Assembly: GCF_000385215.1 (NCBI RefSeq)
Contig: NZ_ARQK01000054.1
Span: forward strand, 24,346-88,345
Source: Thioalkalivibrio thiocyanoxidans ARh2
GTDB lineage: Bacteria; Pseudomonadota; Gammaproteobacteria; Ectothiorhodospirales; Ectothiorhodospiraceae
Reading direction: 5' to 3'
Length of the DNA stretch: 64,000 bases
A program made the translations under genes and the position numbers. This document shows, one piece after another, positions 9,466-18,607 of the stretch (positions are counted from its first letter, which is position 1; the number at the start of each line of letters is the position of its first letter). The notes under the pieces were generated by a model, which saw only the letters and a list, made by a program, of their open reading frames with translations, made no database searches and was not told where the DNA came from.

Positions 9466-11931
9466 ATGACCGATCAACATTCCTCCCAGAACGAGGTGGA
9501 CTCCCCCGTCAAGCGCGTCGCGGTCCTGCCGCTGCGTGACGTCGTGGTATATCCGCACATGGTCATCCCGCTGTTTGTGGGTCGCGAGAAGTCGATCCGC
9601 GCGCTGGACTCGGCCATGGCCCAGAACAAGCAGGTCCTGCTGGTCGCGCAAAAGAGCGCCGAGGTGGACGAGCCCGAGGCCGCCGACCTGCACGAGATCG
9701 GCACCCTTGGCAATATCCTGCAGCTGCTGCGCCTGCCCGACGGCACCATCAAGGTGCTGGTCGAGGGCGCCCAGCGCGCGCGCGTGATGGACGTCTCCAC
9801 CGCCGGCGATGCGGAGAAGGAAGAGGACTACTTCACCGCCGATATCCGCATGATCGAGGAGGAGTACGACACCGAGGAGAAGGAACTCGAGGTCCTCGGT
9901 CGCTCCGCGCTCAATCAGTTCGAGCAGTACATCAAGCTGAACAAGAAGGTCCCGCCGGAGATCCTGACCTCGCTGGCCGGGATCGACGACACCTCGCGTC
10001 TGGCCGATACCATTGCTGCGCACATGTCGCTGAAGCTCGAGGAGAAGCAGCAGGTCCTCGAGATCGCCAATGTGCGCGCGCGCCTGGAGCACCTGGTCGC
10101 CAAGATCGAGGGCGAGATGGACGTGCTGCAGATCGAGAAGAAGATCCGCGGTCGCGTGAAGCAGCAGATGGAGAAATCCCAGCGCGAGTACTACCTGAAT
10201 GAGCAGATGAAGGCCATTCAGAAGGAGCTGGGGGATCTCGAGGATGCCCCGAACGAACAGGAAGACCTGGCCGAGAAGATCGAGCAGGCCGGCATGCCGG
10301 CGGAGGCCAAGAAGAAGGCCACCGCCGAGCTGAACAAGCTGAAGATGATGTCGCCGATGTCGGCCGAGGCCACCGTCGTGCGCAGCTACATCGACTGGCT
10401 GGTCAGTGTCCCGTGGAAGAAGAAGACGCGGGTCAGCAAGGATCTTGCGCGTGCCGAGAAGATCCTCAACGAGGATCACTACGGCCTCGAGGAGGTCAAG
10501 GAGCGCATCCTTGAATACCTCGCCGTGCAGTCGCGCGTGCGCAAGCTCAAGGGCCCGATCCTGTGCCTGGTCGGCCCTCCGGGGGTCGGCAAGACCTCGC
10601 TGGGAGAATCCATCGCGCGTGCGACCAATCGCAAGTTCTCGCGCATGGCGCTGGGCGGTGTGCGTGACGAGGCGGAGATCCGCGGCCACCGACGGACCTA
10701 TATCGGCTCGCTGCCGGGCAAGATCGTGCAGAACCTGGCCAAGGTCGGCGTGCGCAACCCGCTGTTTCTGCTCGACGAGATCGACAAGATGGCGATGGAC
10801 TTCCGCGGCGACCCGGCCTCGGCGATGCTCGAGGTGCTGGATCCGGAACAGAACCACACCTTCAGCGACCACTACCTGGAGGTCGACTACGACCTGTCCG
10901 ACGTGATGTTCGTGGCCACGGCCAACTCGATGAACATCCCCGGACCGCTGCTGGATCGCATGGAAGTCATCCGTCTGTCCGGCTACACCGAGGACGAGAA
11001 GGTCAACATCGCGCACACCTACCTGGTGCCGAAGCAGATCAAGACCAACGGCCTGAAGCCTGACGAGATCAATATCTCCGACGCCGCGGTGCGTGACATC
11101 GTGCGCTACTACACCCGCGAGGCGGGTGTGCGTGCCCTGGAGCGCGAGATTGCCAAGATTTGCCGCAAGGTGGTCAAGCAGCGCCTGCTGGCCAAGGGCA
11201 AGGAGCGTGACCGCACCACGTCGGTCACCCCGAAGACGCTGGACAAGTACCTGGGCGTGCGGCGTTTCCGCTTCGGTCTGGCCGAGGAAAACGACCAGAT
11301 CGGCCAGGTAACCGGTCTGGCCTGGACCGAGGTCGGCGGCGAGCTCCTGACCATCGAGTCGACGGTTGTCCCCGGCAAGGGCAAGACCCAGCAGACTGGC
11401 AAGCTCGGTGACGTGATGCAGGAGTCGATTCACGCGGCGCTGACCGTGGTTCGTTCGCGCTCCGACTCCCTGGGACTGGAGGAGAATTTCCACGAGAACA
11501 AGGACCTCCATATCCACGTGCCCGAAGGCGCCACGCCCAAGGATGGCCCCTCCGCCGGTATTGCGATGTGCACGGCCATCGTGTCCGCACTGACCGGCAT
11601 CCCGGTGCGGGCCGACGTGGCCATGACCGGCGAGATCACCCTTCGCGGCCAGGTTCTGCCGATCGGCGGGCTGAAGGAGAAGCTGCTGGCGGCCCACCGG
11701 GGGGGTATCCGCACGGTGCTGATCCCCGAGGAGAACGAAAAGGACCTGGTGGATATCCCGAAGAACATCAAGAACAAGCTGGATATCCGTCCGGTGCGCT
11801 GGATCGACGAGGTGCTCGAGGTCGCGCTTGCCCATCTGCCGGAGGCCAAGGGCGGCGATGCACCGACCAAGGTCGAGGAGACCGTGAAACCGTCCAAGGA
11901 ATCGAGTCGCCGTCGAGTGCGGCACCACTAA
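9466..11931 (+). CDS. lon: Lon, ATP-dependent serine protease (LonA)
   Basis: 821 residues. The N-terminal substrate-recognition domain begins at about [19 protein letters not shown]. The AAA+ module has Walker A GPPGVGKT (370-377) and Walker [10 protein letters not shown]. The protease domain has the catalytic dyad Ser696 ([11 protein letters not shown]) and Lys739 (GGLKEKLL), spaced 43 residues as in E. coli Lon. The C-terminus has a basic/acidic tail longer than E. coli's. The gene has its own heat-shock-like promoter and is closed by a strong terminator at 11951. Confidence 0.98.
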   Translation: MTDQHSSQNEVDSPVKRVAVLPLRDVVVYPHMVIPLFVGREKSIRALDSAMAQNKQVLLVAQKSAEVDEPEAADLHEIGTLGNILQLLRLPDGTIKVLVEGAQRARVMDVSTAGDAEKEEDYFTADIRMIEEEYDTEEKELEVLGRSALNQFEQYIKLNKKVPPEILTSLAGIDDTSRLADTIAAHMSLKLEEKQQVLEIANVRARLEHLVAKIEGEMDVLQIEKKIRGRVKQQMEKSQREYYLNEQMKAIQKELGDLEDAPNEQEDLAEKIEQAGMPAEAKKKATAELNKLKMMSPMSAEATVVRSYIDWLVSVPWKKKTRVSKDLARAEKILNEDHYGLEEVKERILEYLAVQSRVRKLKGPILCLVGPPGVGKTSLGESIARATNRKFSRMALGGVRDEAEIRGHRRTYIGSLPGKIVQNLAKVGVRNPLFLLDEIDKMAMDFRGDPASAMLEVLDPEQNHTFSDHYLEVDYDLSDVMFVATANSMNIPGPLLDRMEVIRLSGYTEDEKVNIAHTYLVPKQIKTNGLKPDEINISDAAVRDIVRYYTREAGVRALEREIAKICRKVVKQRLLAKGKERDRTTSVTPKTLDKYLGVRRFRFGLAEENDQIGQVTGLAWTEVGGELLTIESTVVPGKGKTQQTGKLGDVMQESIHAALTVVRSRSDSLGLEENFHENKDLHIHVPEGATPKDGPSAGIAMCTAIVSALTGIPVRADVAMTGEITLRGQVLPIGGLKEKLLAAHRGGIRTVLIPEENEKDLVDIPKNIKNKLDIRPVRWIDEVLEVALAHLPEAKGGDAPTKVEETVKPSKESSRRRVRHH

Positions 11932-11950
11932 GCACCGGATTTACAATCAC

Positions 11951-11978
11951 AACCGCGGCCGCTGGCCGCGGTTTTTTT
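11951..11978 (+). terminator. Intrinsic terminator after lon
   Basis: AACCGCGGCC and GGCCGCGGTT pair around a GCT loop and run into seven T residues, a textbook rho-independent terminator 20 bases after the lon stop. Confidence 0.93.
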
Positions 11979-12023
11979 GCGTCTCCGCGCACAGCGAGCC
12001 GTGGGTGGGTGTGTAACGCTTGT

Positions 12024-12053
12024 TTGACACTTTTTCGAGCCCCTTGATATAAC
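12024..12053 (+). promoter_or_regulatory. Strong sigma70-type promoter for hup
   Basis: Perfect -35 TTGACA (12024-12029) and -10 TATAAC (12048-12053) with an 18-base spacer, in a locally AT-rich patch. The start would leave a 5' leader of about 120 bases before hup. Confidence 0.8.
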
Positions 12054-12182
12054 CCCAATCGCACTATTTGATTCCCGGCTGGGCGAGCCCGCGACAGGAT
12101 GGAGAACCCTCCCCGCGCTGGTGTAAGCTTGGCCTTCATCGGGCCGCAAGGCTGAGTCACCACTGAGATAAGGAAGCGCTTC

Positions 12183-12455
12183 ATGAATAAATCCGAACTG
12201 ATCGACGCGATCGCCGCAGAAGCCGATGTCCCGAAGGCCCAGGCCGGCCGCATGCTGGACGCCATGGTGACTGTGGTGGGCGATACGCTGGCCAAGGGTG
12301 ACCAGGTCTCCCTGGTGGGCTTTGGCACCTTCCTCGTCCGCGAGCGCGAGGCCCGCACCGGCCGCAATCCGCGTACCGGCCAGTCCATCCAGATTGCCGC
12401 CTCCAAAACGCCTTCGTTCAAGGCTGGTAAAGCGCTCAAGGATCGCGTAAACTAG
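12183..12455 (+). CDS. hupB: HU family DNA-binding protein (HU-beta type)
   Basis: 90 residues, the exact size of HU. It has the dimerisation helices [20 protein letters not shown], the conserved GFGTF turn, and the DNA-intercalating beta-arm with RNPRTG (Arg61, Asn62, Pro63). HU is an abundant nucleoid protein that bends and supercoils DNA. Position after lon matches hupB in E. coli. tRNA-Val begins only 11 bases after the stop with no terminator between, so hup and two tRNAs are probably one transcript ending at 12683. Confidence 0.97.
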   Translation: MNKSELIDAIAAEADVPKAQAGRMLDAMVTVVGDTLAKGDQVSLVGFGTFLVREREARTGRNPRTGQSIQIAASKTPSFKAGKALKDRVN

Positions 12456-12466
12456 CGCGCTTTATC

Positions 12467-12542
12467 GGGTGCTTAGCTCAGCTGGTAGAGCGTCGCCCTT
12501 ACAAGGCGAATGTCGGCGGTTCGAACCCGTCAGCACCCACCA
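12467..12542 (+). tRNA. tRNA-Val (anticodon UAC)
   Basis: Acceptor GGGTGCT/AGCACCC, discriminator A and encoded CCA. The stem TCGCC/GGCGA closes the anticodon loop CTTACAA, TAC at 12500-12502. Lies 11 bases behind hup. Confidence 0.97.
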
Positions 12543-12574
12543 TGCAGCGCAAGCTGGCTGCATGAACAAAATCT

Positions 12575-12651
12575 GGAGCGGTAGTTCAGTTGGTTAGAAT
12601 ACCGGCCTGTCACGCCGGGGGTCGCGGGTTCGAGTCCCGTCCGCTCCGCCA
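12575..12651 (+). tRNA. tRNA-Asp (anticodon GUC)
   Basis: Acceptor GGAGCGG/CCGCTCC, discriminator G and encoded CCA. The anticodon loop CTGTCAC places GTC at 12609-12611. T-arm CGGGTTCGAGTCCCG. It is 32 bases after tRNA-Val and just before a terminator. Confidence 0.97.
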
Positions 12652-12660
12652 TCTCTGAGA

Positions 12661-12683
12661 AAGGCGCCTTCGGGCGCCTTTTT
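12661..12683 (+). terminator. Intrinsic terminator closing hup-tRNA-Val-tRNA-Asp
   Basis: AAGGCGCC-TTCG-GGCGCCTT followed by TTT: an 8-bp stem with a stable tetraloop, nine bases after tRNA-Asp. The following 200 bases up to the motB stop show nothing recognisable. Confidence 0.92.
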
Positions 12684-12886
12684 CTTTGCCTGTTCCCAGC
12701 CAAGCCCACGCCTCAGCCCCGTCCAGTGTCCCGGCGCGGGGCGGATTCGTGGTGTGAGGGACAGAGGGCTTCTCGGGGGGGCGTGGCGCGGTTTGAGTCC
12801 GGTGCGCGGACGGAGCGTCGTCGCTATGGGCAGCACAGGACAGGGCGAGAGTGGGGCGAACGCCGTGACGGCGGCTCTGACAGCGC

Positions 12887-13855
12887 TCAGGTGTCGCTAG
12901 ATTCGGTACCGTCGATGGGCTGAGGGTAGTCCCCGTTCTGGCTCTCGCTGTCCGGGAGGGCGCCGGAGTCCGGCGCGTAGGCCTCGCCCTCGAGGCTCTG
13001 GCGCATGGCCTCCTCGGCCTCCTGGTTGAGGACGATGATCGAGATGCGCCGGTTGATGGCCGCCTCCGGGTCGTCGCGGTCGAACGGCACGCTGTCGGCC
13101 AGCCCGACGACCCGCGCGACCTGTTCCGCCTCGGCGCCCCCCGCGATCAGGGCGCGGCGTGCGGCATTGGCACGGTCGGCCGAGAGCTCCCAGTTGGAAT
13201 AGTCCGGGCGCAGCAGGGGGCGGGCGTCGGTGTGGCCGGTGATCGAGATGCGATTCGGGACCTTGTTGATCAGGCTCGCCAGCTCGCGCAGGATCGCGTC
13301 GGCGTGCTCCTGCGGGGTGGAGCTGGCCGTGTCGAACATCGGCCGGTTTTCGCGATCGATGATCTGGATGCGCAGCCCCTCCGGGGTGATATCCAGGAGC
13401 AACTGGTCCTTGTAGGGCTCAAGCGCCTGACTCTGTTCAAGGGCCTCCTCCAGCGCCTCCTGGAGCGCCTCCAGGGCCTCCCGGTCCCGCGCCTCGGCCA
13501 GCTCGTCCAGGGTTTCTTCATCCACCCCCATCGGTGCCTCCATGGCCTCGGGGTCCTGGATCAGTTCGGGCAAGCCCTCGAAGTCGATCAGCGAGGGATC
13601 CACTCCGGTTCCGTCGCCGGGGGCCTGTCCGGGTGCAGCAGCGTCGCCGGCGAATACGGAGGGGTTCTGGAAGTATTCAGAGATGCCGGCGCGCTGCTCG
13701 TCGTCGAGGGCGACGAGCAGCCACATCACCAGGAAGAACCCCATCATCGCGAGGGTAAAATCAGCGAACGCGATCTTCCACGCACCAGTATGGTGGCCGC
13801 CCTTGACCACCTTCTTCTTGACGATGATCGGCTGGGTCTTGTCCTCGACGCCCAT
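12887..13855 (-). CDS. motB: MotB-type flagellar stator protein
   Basis: 322 residues. A short basic N-terminus is followed by the single membrane helix in KIAFADFTLAMMGFFLVMWLL, with the proton-binding Asp at residue 32, the same position as in E. coli MotB. A linker rich in Glu/Leu (about 75-145) precedes the OmpA-type peptidoglycan anchor (TGHTDARPLLRPDYSNWELSADRA). MotB anchors the stator to the wall and forms the ion channel with MotA, encoded 19 bases upstream on the same strand. The acidic C-terminal tail is longer than usual. Confidence 0.94.
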   Translation of the reverse strand: MGVEDKTQPIIVKKKVVKGGHHTGAWKIAFADFTLAMMGFFLVMWLLVALDDEQRAGISEYFQNPSVFAGDAAAPGQAPGDGTGVDPSLIDFEGLPELIQDPEAMEAPMGVDEETLDELAEARDREALEALQEALEEALEQSQALEPYKDQLLLDITPEGLRIQIIDRENRPMFDTASSTPQEHADAILRELASLINKVPNRISITGHTDARPLLRPDYSNWELSADRANAARRALIAGGAEAEQVARVVGLADSVPFDRDDPEAAINRRISIIVLNQEAEEAMRQSLEGEAYAPDSGALPDSESQNGDYPQPIDGTESSDT

Positions 13856-13874
13856 CGGGGTGATCAGGGGGCGG

Positions 13875-14726
13875 TCAGGCCCCCTTCACGTGCTCCTCAA
13901 GCTCGGTAAAGCTCGGACGCATGGCCCCTTCCATCGTCTTGCGGCCAAACTCGACCGCGACCTGCGGGCTGTAGCCCTGGACATTGGCCAGGATGCAGGC
14001 CTTGATGCACTGCAGGAATTTGGCTTCCTCCTGTGCACGGGCCTCGAGCGCCGTCGAGGTGGGGCCGGCAAAGCCGTAGGCCAGCAGAATCCCGAGGAAT
14101 GAGCCGACCAGCGCGGCCGCAACGCTCGAGCCGATCTCCTCGATGGAGCCGTCGAGCCTTCCCATGGTCATCACGATCCCCAGCACCGCGGCGACGATCC
14201 CGAAGCCGGGCAGGGCCTCCGCGACGCGGTGTACGGCGTTGGCCGGCTTGTGCGACTCCTCGTGGTGGGTCTCGAGGTCCAGATCCATCAGGGCATCAAG
14301 CTCGTGAGGGTTCATGCTGCCGGAGATGATCAGGCGCATGTAGTCGGTAATGAACTCCATCGCGTGGTGGTCGGCCAGCACGCGAGGGTGGGCCTGGAAG
14401 AGCTCGCTGTTCTCCGGCTCCTCGATGTCGTTCTCCACCCCCATCAGCCCTTCCTTGCGGGCCTTGGTGAAGAGCTTGTACATCAGGGCCAGCAGGTCGA
14501 GATAGTCGTCGGACTTGTACTTGCTGCCCTTCATCAGGCTGGGGATGGACTTGAAGACCGTGATGACGACCCGAGGCGGGTTGGCGATCAGGAATGCCCC
14601 CAGCGCTGCACCCCCGATGATCCAGTATTCGTATGGCTGCCACATGACCCGAAGGTCGCCGCCATGAAAGTAGTATCCCCCGAAGACCGACGAGAATACG
14701 ACGACGATGCCAAGAAAATACTTCAC
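13875..14726 (-). CDS. motA: MotA-type flagellar stator protein
   Basis: 283 residues. Four membrane segments: two near the N-terminus (FLGIVVVFSSVFGGYYF, IIGGAALGAFLIA) and two after a large cytoplasmic loop (ALPGFGIVAAVLGIVMTM, AALVGSFLGILLAYGF). The conserved loop segment ELDALMDLDLETHHEE carries charged residues that contact the rotor. MotA surrounds MotB and drives rotation when ions pass. The gene starts near a divergent HDOD regulator gene, with 110 bases between them for promoters in both directions. Confidence 0.95.
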   Translation of the reverse strand: MKYFLGIVVVFSSVFGGYYFHGGDLRVMWQPYEYWIIGGAALGAFLIANPPRVVITVFKSIPSLMKGSKYKSDDYLDLLALMYKLFTKARKEGLMGVENDIEEPENSELFQAHPRVLADHHAMEFITDYMRLIISGSMNPHELDALMDLDLETHHEESHKPANAVHRVAEALPGFGIVAAVLGIVMTMGRLDGSIEEIGSSVAAALVGSFLGILLAYGFAGPTSTALEARAQEEAKFLQCIKACILANVQGYSPQVAVEFGRKTMEGAMRPSFTELEEHVKGA

Positions 14727-14836
14727 GAAACGGGAACCCCGAGATTGTCGATGGCGCGAAGGTGATGCGGGTCACGCTTTCGCAATTGATATAGTGACGG
14801 GCATAACGATAACGACTCCCCCGCGCGAGGTACAGC

Positions 14837-16210
14837 ATGTCCCAGGATGAGGACGCGCCCTACAGCGGCCAGGCACGCCGCCTGGCTGGACTCGACTGGC
14901 CGATTCTGGAGGCCAGTGACGCAGCCTTCTCGCAACCCGATGCCCTGGTGCAGCGCCCTTTGCGGGAACTGGGTCAGTGGGCAGAGCGGGACCCCGGTCT
15001 CGCATTGCGACTCGTCCTGATCGCGAACGGCTCGCGTCGTGGCCTGCGTCAGGAGGTGCACTCGGTTCCCGATGCCATCGCCATGCTGGGCCTGCAGAAA
15101 GTCTGCGAGGAAGTCCGCACGGCTCCCCCGGTTGGCGAGGTGGTGAGCGAACCGCAGCGCTATCGGCAGGCGGCGGCCCAGTCACGGCTGGCCGCGATGA
15201 TCGCGGCGGACGTTGCACAGCGTCGGCGCGACGCCGAGCCGGCAGAGGTGGGGCTGGCAGCCTTGCTGAACCAGCTCGGTTTGCTCGGCCTGCTGCTGGC
15301 GGGCGAGCCACGCCTGGGCCGGCTGCTCGCCATGCTGGAACTCAATGCGCTCCCGGACGAGGCCAGCTATACCGCGCTGGGCTATGCGACCGACGACCTG
15401 TCGCGTGCAATGACCGAGGCGATGGCGCTGCCCGAACTGGTTGTGGGAACGCAGCGCGCGGTCAACGCCGCGCATCCGCGCGCCTTCGAGGTCATGGTCG
15501 CCAGCGCGGTGGCCTGGCAGATCATGCGCGGCATGGACACGGTACGGGGCGATCGCGATCTGCGTCTGCTGGCGGGCCTGACCGGGGTCAACGAAAAGGT
15601 CGTCGCTGACCGGCTGTCGGAGATCATCGAGCGCTTCAATGAAGACGCCGACGTGTATCACATCGAGCGCCTGGACCCCGCGATACCCGGGTCGGTCTGG
15701 CTGCGGCCCCGGCACCGTACGCCGCTGGCGCTTTGCCCGCGCGCCGATGTGCTGGAGGAGGGGGTGGCTCGTCTGGGGCAGGACGCCAACCGTGTGTCGC
15801 GGCTGCGGCGCATGCTGCGGGTGATGCAGTTCGGCCTTGGCCTGAATCGAGTGGTCTTCGCGGTGCTGGCGCGCGACGGCGAATCGCTACGGGCCGAACA
15901 CATGGTGGGCACGCTGCACGAACCCGAATTCAGTCACTTCGTGATTCAGCGCTCCGCCCTGGGTCCGCTGGAGGCCGTGCTGGAGGATGACGCGCCCACC
16001 TGGTGGGGGCGCCACTATGCGGGCGTGGCGCTGCCGGAGGCGATCCAGACCCTGACCGGAGGGGTCGATGCCTTCTATGCGCCGGTGCGGGATCAGGGGC
16101 AGGTGATCGGGATGGTGTATGCCGATCGCCGCAGTCGCCAGAATGCACTCGATGACCGCGCGTTCCAGGGTTTCTGCCGAGTCGTGCAGGCCGTCTCGAT
16201 CGCCGGCTAG
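14837..16210 (+). CDS. HDOD-domain signalling protein
   Basis: 457 residues, cytosolic. The N-terminal half resembles the HDOD domain: a helical HD-fold relative without full metal ligands ([37 protein letters not shown] style start, then [14 protein letters not shown]). The C-terminal ~160 residues look GAF-like ([39 protein letters not shown]). Such proteins act as scaffolds in motility, c-di-GMP or stress signalling. Its placement between motAB and an Aer-like receptor suggests a motility role, but its partner is unknown. Confidence 0.75.
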   Translation: MSQDEDAPYSGQARRLAGLDWPILEASDAAFSQPDALVQRPLRELGQWAERDPGLALRLVLIANGSRRGLRQEVHSVPDAIAMLGLQKVCEEVRTAPPVGEVVSEPQRYRQAAAQSRLAAMIAADVAQRRRDAEPAEVGLAALLNQLGLLGLLLAGEPRLGRLLAMLELNALPDEASYTALGYATDDLSRAMTEAMALPELVVGTQRAVNAAHPRAFEVMVASAVAWQIMRGMDTVRGDRDLRLLAGLTGVNEKVVADRLSEIIERFNEDADVYHIERLDPAIPGSVWLRPRHRTPLALCPRADVLEEGVARLGQDANRVSRLRRMLRVMQFGLGLNRVVFAVLARDGESLRAEHMVGTLHEPEFSHFVIQRSALGPLEAVLEDDAPTWWGRHYAGVALPEAIQTLTGGVDAFYAPVRDQGQVIGMVYADRRSRQNALDDRAFQGFCRVVQAVSIAG

Positions 16211-16398
16211 CCTTTCCAGCGGAGGCGCGCTGGTCCAGGTGTTTCGCGGCTTCATGGCCGTACCTCCCGGTGCCTCAAGCCTCGTCGGTCGTGGCCGTTA
16301 CATCGGATGTAGCGTATGTGTTCGCGCGCGAAATGGCGCGGCGACCTGTCCGCCACATCCGCTCCATCCCGACACCGGAAAAAAGGACAACGTCCGTT

Positions 16399-17970
16399 AT
16401 GCGCAAGAACCTTCCCGTTACTCAGACCGAGTATTCCCTGGAGGCCCACGGAGACCTGATCTCGGCCACCGACGAGAAGGGCCGGATCCGCTATGCCAAC
16501 GATGACTTCGTGACGGTCAGTGGTTTCGACTGTGAGGAGCTGGAAGGATCGGCCCACAACATCGTGCGCCACCCGGACATGCCGGAGGCCGCCTACGCGA
16601 ATATGTGGGAGACCCTGAAGGCGGACCAGCCCTGGATGGGTATCGTCAAGAATCGGCGCAAGAACGGTGACCACTACTGGGTGGACGCTTTTGTAACGCC
16701 CGCCTACGAGCATGGCCACAAGACCGGTTACGAGTCGGTGCGGGCCATCCCGGAACGCGAGCATGTCGCCCGCGCGGAGAAGGTCTATGCCGCGATCAAC
16801 CGGGGGCGGACCTTTGCGCGGCGCTGGTACCACGGCCTCACCTGTCGTCTCGCGGGGACGTGGATTATCGGCTTCCTGCTGGCTCTGGCTGCCGTATTCC
16901 TCGCCCCTTCGCCGCAAGTCCTGGCCGGCCTGCTGGTGCTGATCTTTGTCGCCGGCGGCGTGGCGTCGCTGGTCTTCACCTCTGGTATTCGGCAGGCGGT
17001 CCATCGCGCCCGCGAGCAGTTCGACAACCCGGTGATGGAGGCGATCTATACCGGGCGGCGAGACGACAGTGCCTCCCTGGAGCTGATCCAGCACTTCAAC
17101 GAGGCGAAACTGCGCACGGTACTGGGGCGGATCGAGGACAAGGCCGATGCCGTGGCCGGTGACGCCCAGGCGATGGCCAGCAGCGTCGACCAGACCGCCT
17201 CGGGTGTGGAACGTCAGCAAAACGAGATCGATCAGGTCGCCACCGCGATGAACGAGATGAGCTCGACCATCCAGGAGATGGCGGGCAATTCCGCGCGCGC
17301 GGCCGAGGCGGCCACTCACGCCGAGAAGGAGACCGGGGCCGGGCAGGAGGTCGTAAACGACACGGTCGCCGTGATCAACCGCATGGCGGCCGAGGTCGAA
17401 TCCACCGCGGAGAAGCTGGGCAAGCTGGAGGCCAGCACCGAGGAGATCGACAAGATCCTGAGCGTGATCCGCGAGATTGCCGAGCAGACCAACCTGCTGG
17501 CGCTGAATGCCGCGATCGAGGCCGCCCGTGCGGGCGAGCACGGGCGGGGGTTCGCGGTGGTAGCCGACGAGGTGCGCTCGCTGTCGCAGCGCACCGACGA
17601 GTCCACGGTGACCATCCGCAACATGATCGAGAGCCTGCAGGCTGGCGCGCGCGAGGCGATGTCGGCGATGCGCGCCAGTCAGGAGCGGGCGGCCGACGGG
17701 GTGGAAAAGGCCCAGGCGGCCGGCGACTCGCTGACCACCATCCGCGAGGCCGTCGCCCAGATCACCGAGATGAATACCCAGATCGCCACGGCGGTCGAGG
17801 AACAAAGCGCGGTCTCCGAGGAGATCAACCGCAATGTGACCTCCATCCGCGATGTCGCCAGCGAAACCGGCTCGGTCTCGGTGCACGCACGCGACGCCAG
17901 CGCGCGCATGCAGACCGAGGCCGCCGAATTAAAAGCCCTGATCCAGCGTTTTGAACAAAAGGCCGTGTAG
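16399..17970 (+). CDS. Aer-like methyl-accepting chemotaxis protein with N-terminal PAS domain
   Basis: 523 residues from the ATG at 16399, which begins [14 protein letters not shown] as in Aer-type receptors. An open extension upstream to 16270 is probably untranslated. A PAS domain (about 10-120; [31 protein letters not shown]) senses redox via FAD in Aer relatives. Then comes a membrane hairpin (about 150-190), then a cytoplasmic signalling domain with the CheA/CheW tip [20 protein letters not shown] and [12 protein letters not shown]. There is no periplasmic domain. It likely mediates aerotaxis or energy taxis together with the neighbouring motAB. Confidence 0.92.
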   Translation: MRKNLPVTQTEYSLEAHGDLISATDEKGRIRYANDDFVTVSGFDCEELEGSAHNIVRHPDMPEAAYANMWETLKADQPWMGIVKNRRKNGDHYWVDAFVTPAYEHGHKTGYESVRAIPEREHVARAEKVYAAINRGRTFARRWYHGLTCRLAGTWIIGFLLALAAVFLAPSPQVLAGLLVLIFVAGGVASLVFTSGIRQAVHRAREQFDNPVMEAIYTGRRDDSASLELIQHFNEAKLRTVLGRIEDKADAVAGDAQAMASSVDQTASGVERQQNEIDQVATAMNEMSSTIQEMAGNSARAAEAATHAEKETGAGQEVVNDTVAVINRMAAEVESTAEKLGKLEASTEEIDKILSVIREIAEQTNLLALNAAIEAARAGEHGRGFAVVADEVRSLSQRTDESTVTIRNMIESLQAGAREAMSAMRASQERAADGVEKAQAAGDSLTTIREAVAQITEMNTQIATAVEEQSAVSEEINRNVTSIRDVASETGSVSVHARDASARMQTEAAELKALIQRFEQKAV

Positions 17971-18607
17971 AAATTTTATTTACGGGGTTGCGAAGGTGAA
18001 TGTACGCCACTACAATCGCCCCCATCTTGAGTAGCAGAGGTCTGTCAATGGACTGTTGTCGATGGATGCATGAGCGTCGGGCCGGTGGCCGGTACGAGCG
18101 TGCATATCGTTGCCAGCGGGGTCCCGCCACCCGGTAATGCGGTGGTGTCCCCCGGTGTCAGCGATATGCGTGACTCCGGGGGGTGACAGAACGCCTTCCC
18201 CCTAGCGTCCCTCGCGGGCGTTTCCCCAGCCCCCAAGCCCGTGCTGCGCCCGCCCTTGCGCGTGGCGCGCTGCCCCATGCCGTTCGATGATGTTCCGCCT
18301 CTGCCCTTAGGGAGACGTGTGATTAAATCAGCGTCTCCCTAGCCAGGGCCGATGCGTGTATTTCTGTGCGCGTAACGGAAGAAGCCTGAACCAGCAACCA
18401 GCAGGAGGTCGCCATGCCAGCGCCTGAAGACGACGACCCCGGGTCTAGATCCGGAATATCACTGCGGGGCAGTGAGAAAAGGAAAAGTGTGTTCGTCTCG
18501 CTGATGGGGGTTTTGTAAAAGACCGCCACCAGCGGTCACGGGATTCTTTTGTCTTTTGTAATGCCCCGCGTGCGTTTTTTATTTTTTTAAGCACAAGGAG
18601 CATTGCA
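17971..18607. promoter_or_regulatory. 637-base structured leader region of mgtE
   Basis: No credible gene. It holds several strong inverted repeats: GCATATCG 18102-18109 with CGATATGC 18162-18169, enclosing CCACC/GGTGG at 18127-18145; a long stem 18308-18317 with 18332-18341; and GACCGC/GCGGTC at 18520-18536 followed by T-rich sequence. It ends with T-rich runs (18571-18589) and an AAGGAG site ten bases before mgtE. Mg-transporter genes often carry sensing leaders, but I could not match this to the M-box or yybP-ykoY consensus. Confidence 0.5.
18307..18342 (+). repeat. Long near-perfect inverted repeat upstream of mgtE
   Basis: TAGGGAGACG pairs perfectly with CGTCTCCCTA. Inside its 14-base loop is a second dyad, TGATT-A-AATCA (18320-18330). 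Almost the whole 36 bases are self-complementary. It could be an RNA hairpin of the mgtE leader or a protein-binding operator. Confidence 0.7.

Noticed and set aside
9415..11928. Long minus-strand frame opposite lon
   Set aside because: Lon is certain; the opposite frame is a composition artefact.
16270..16398. Upstream GTG start for the Aer-like receptor
   Set aside because: The Aer-type N-terminus begins at the ATG at 16399; the extra 43 residues show no domain.
17971..18607. M-box or yybP-ykoY riboswitch call for the mgtE leader
   Set aside because: I could not place the conserved cores of either class; left as an unassigned structured leader.
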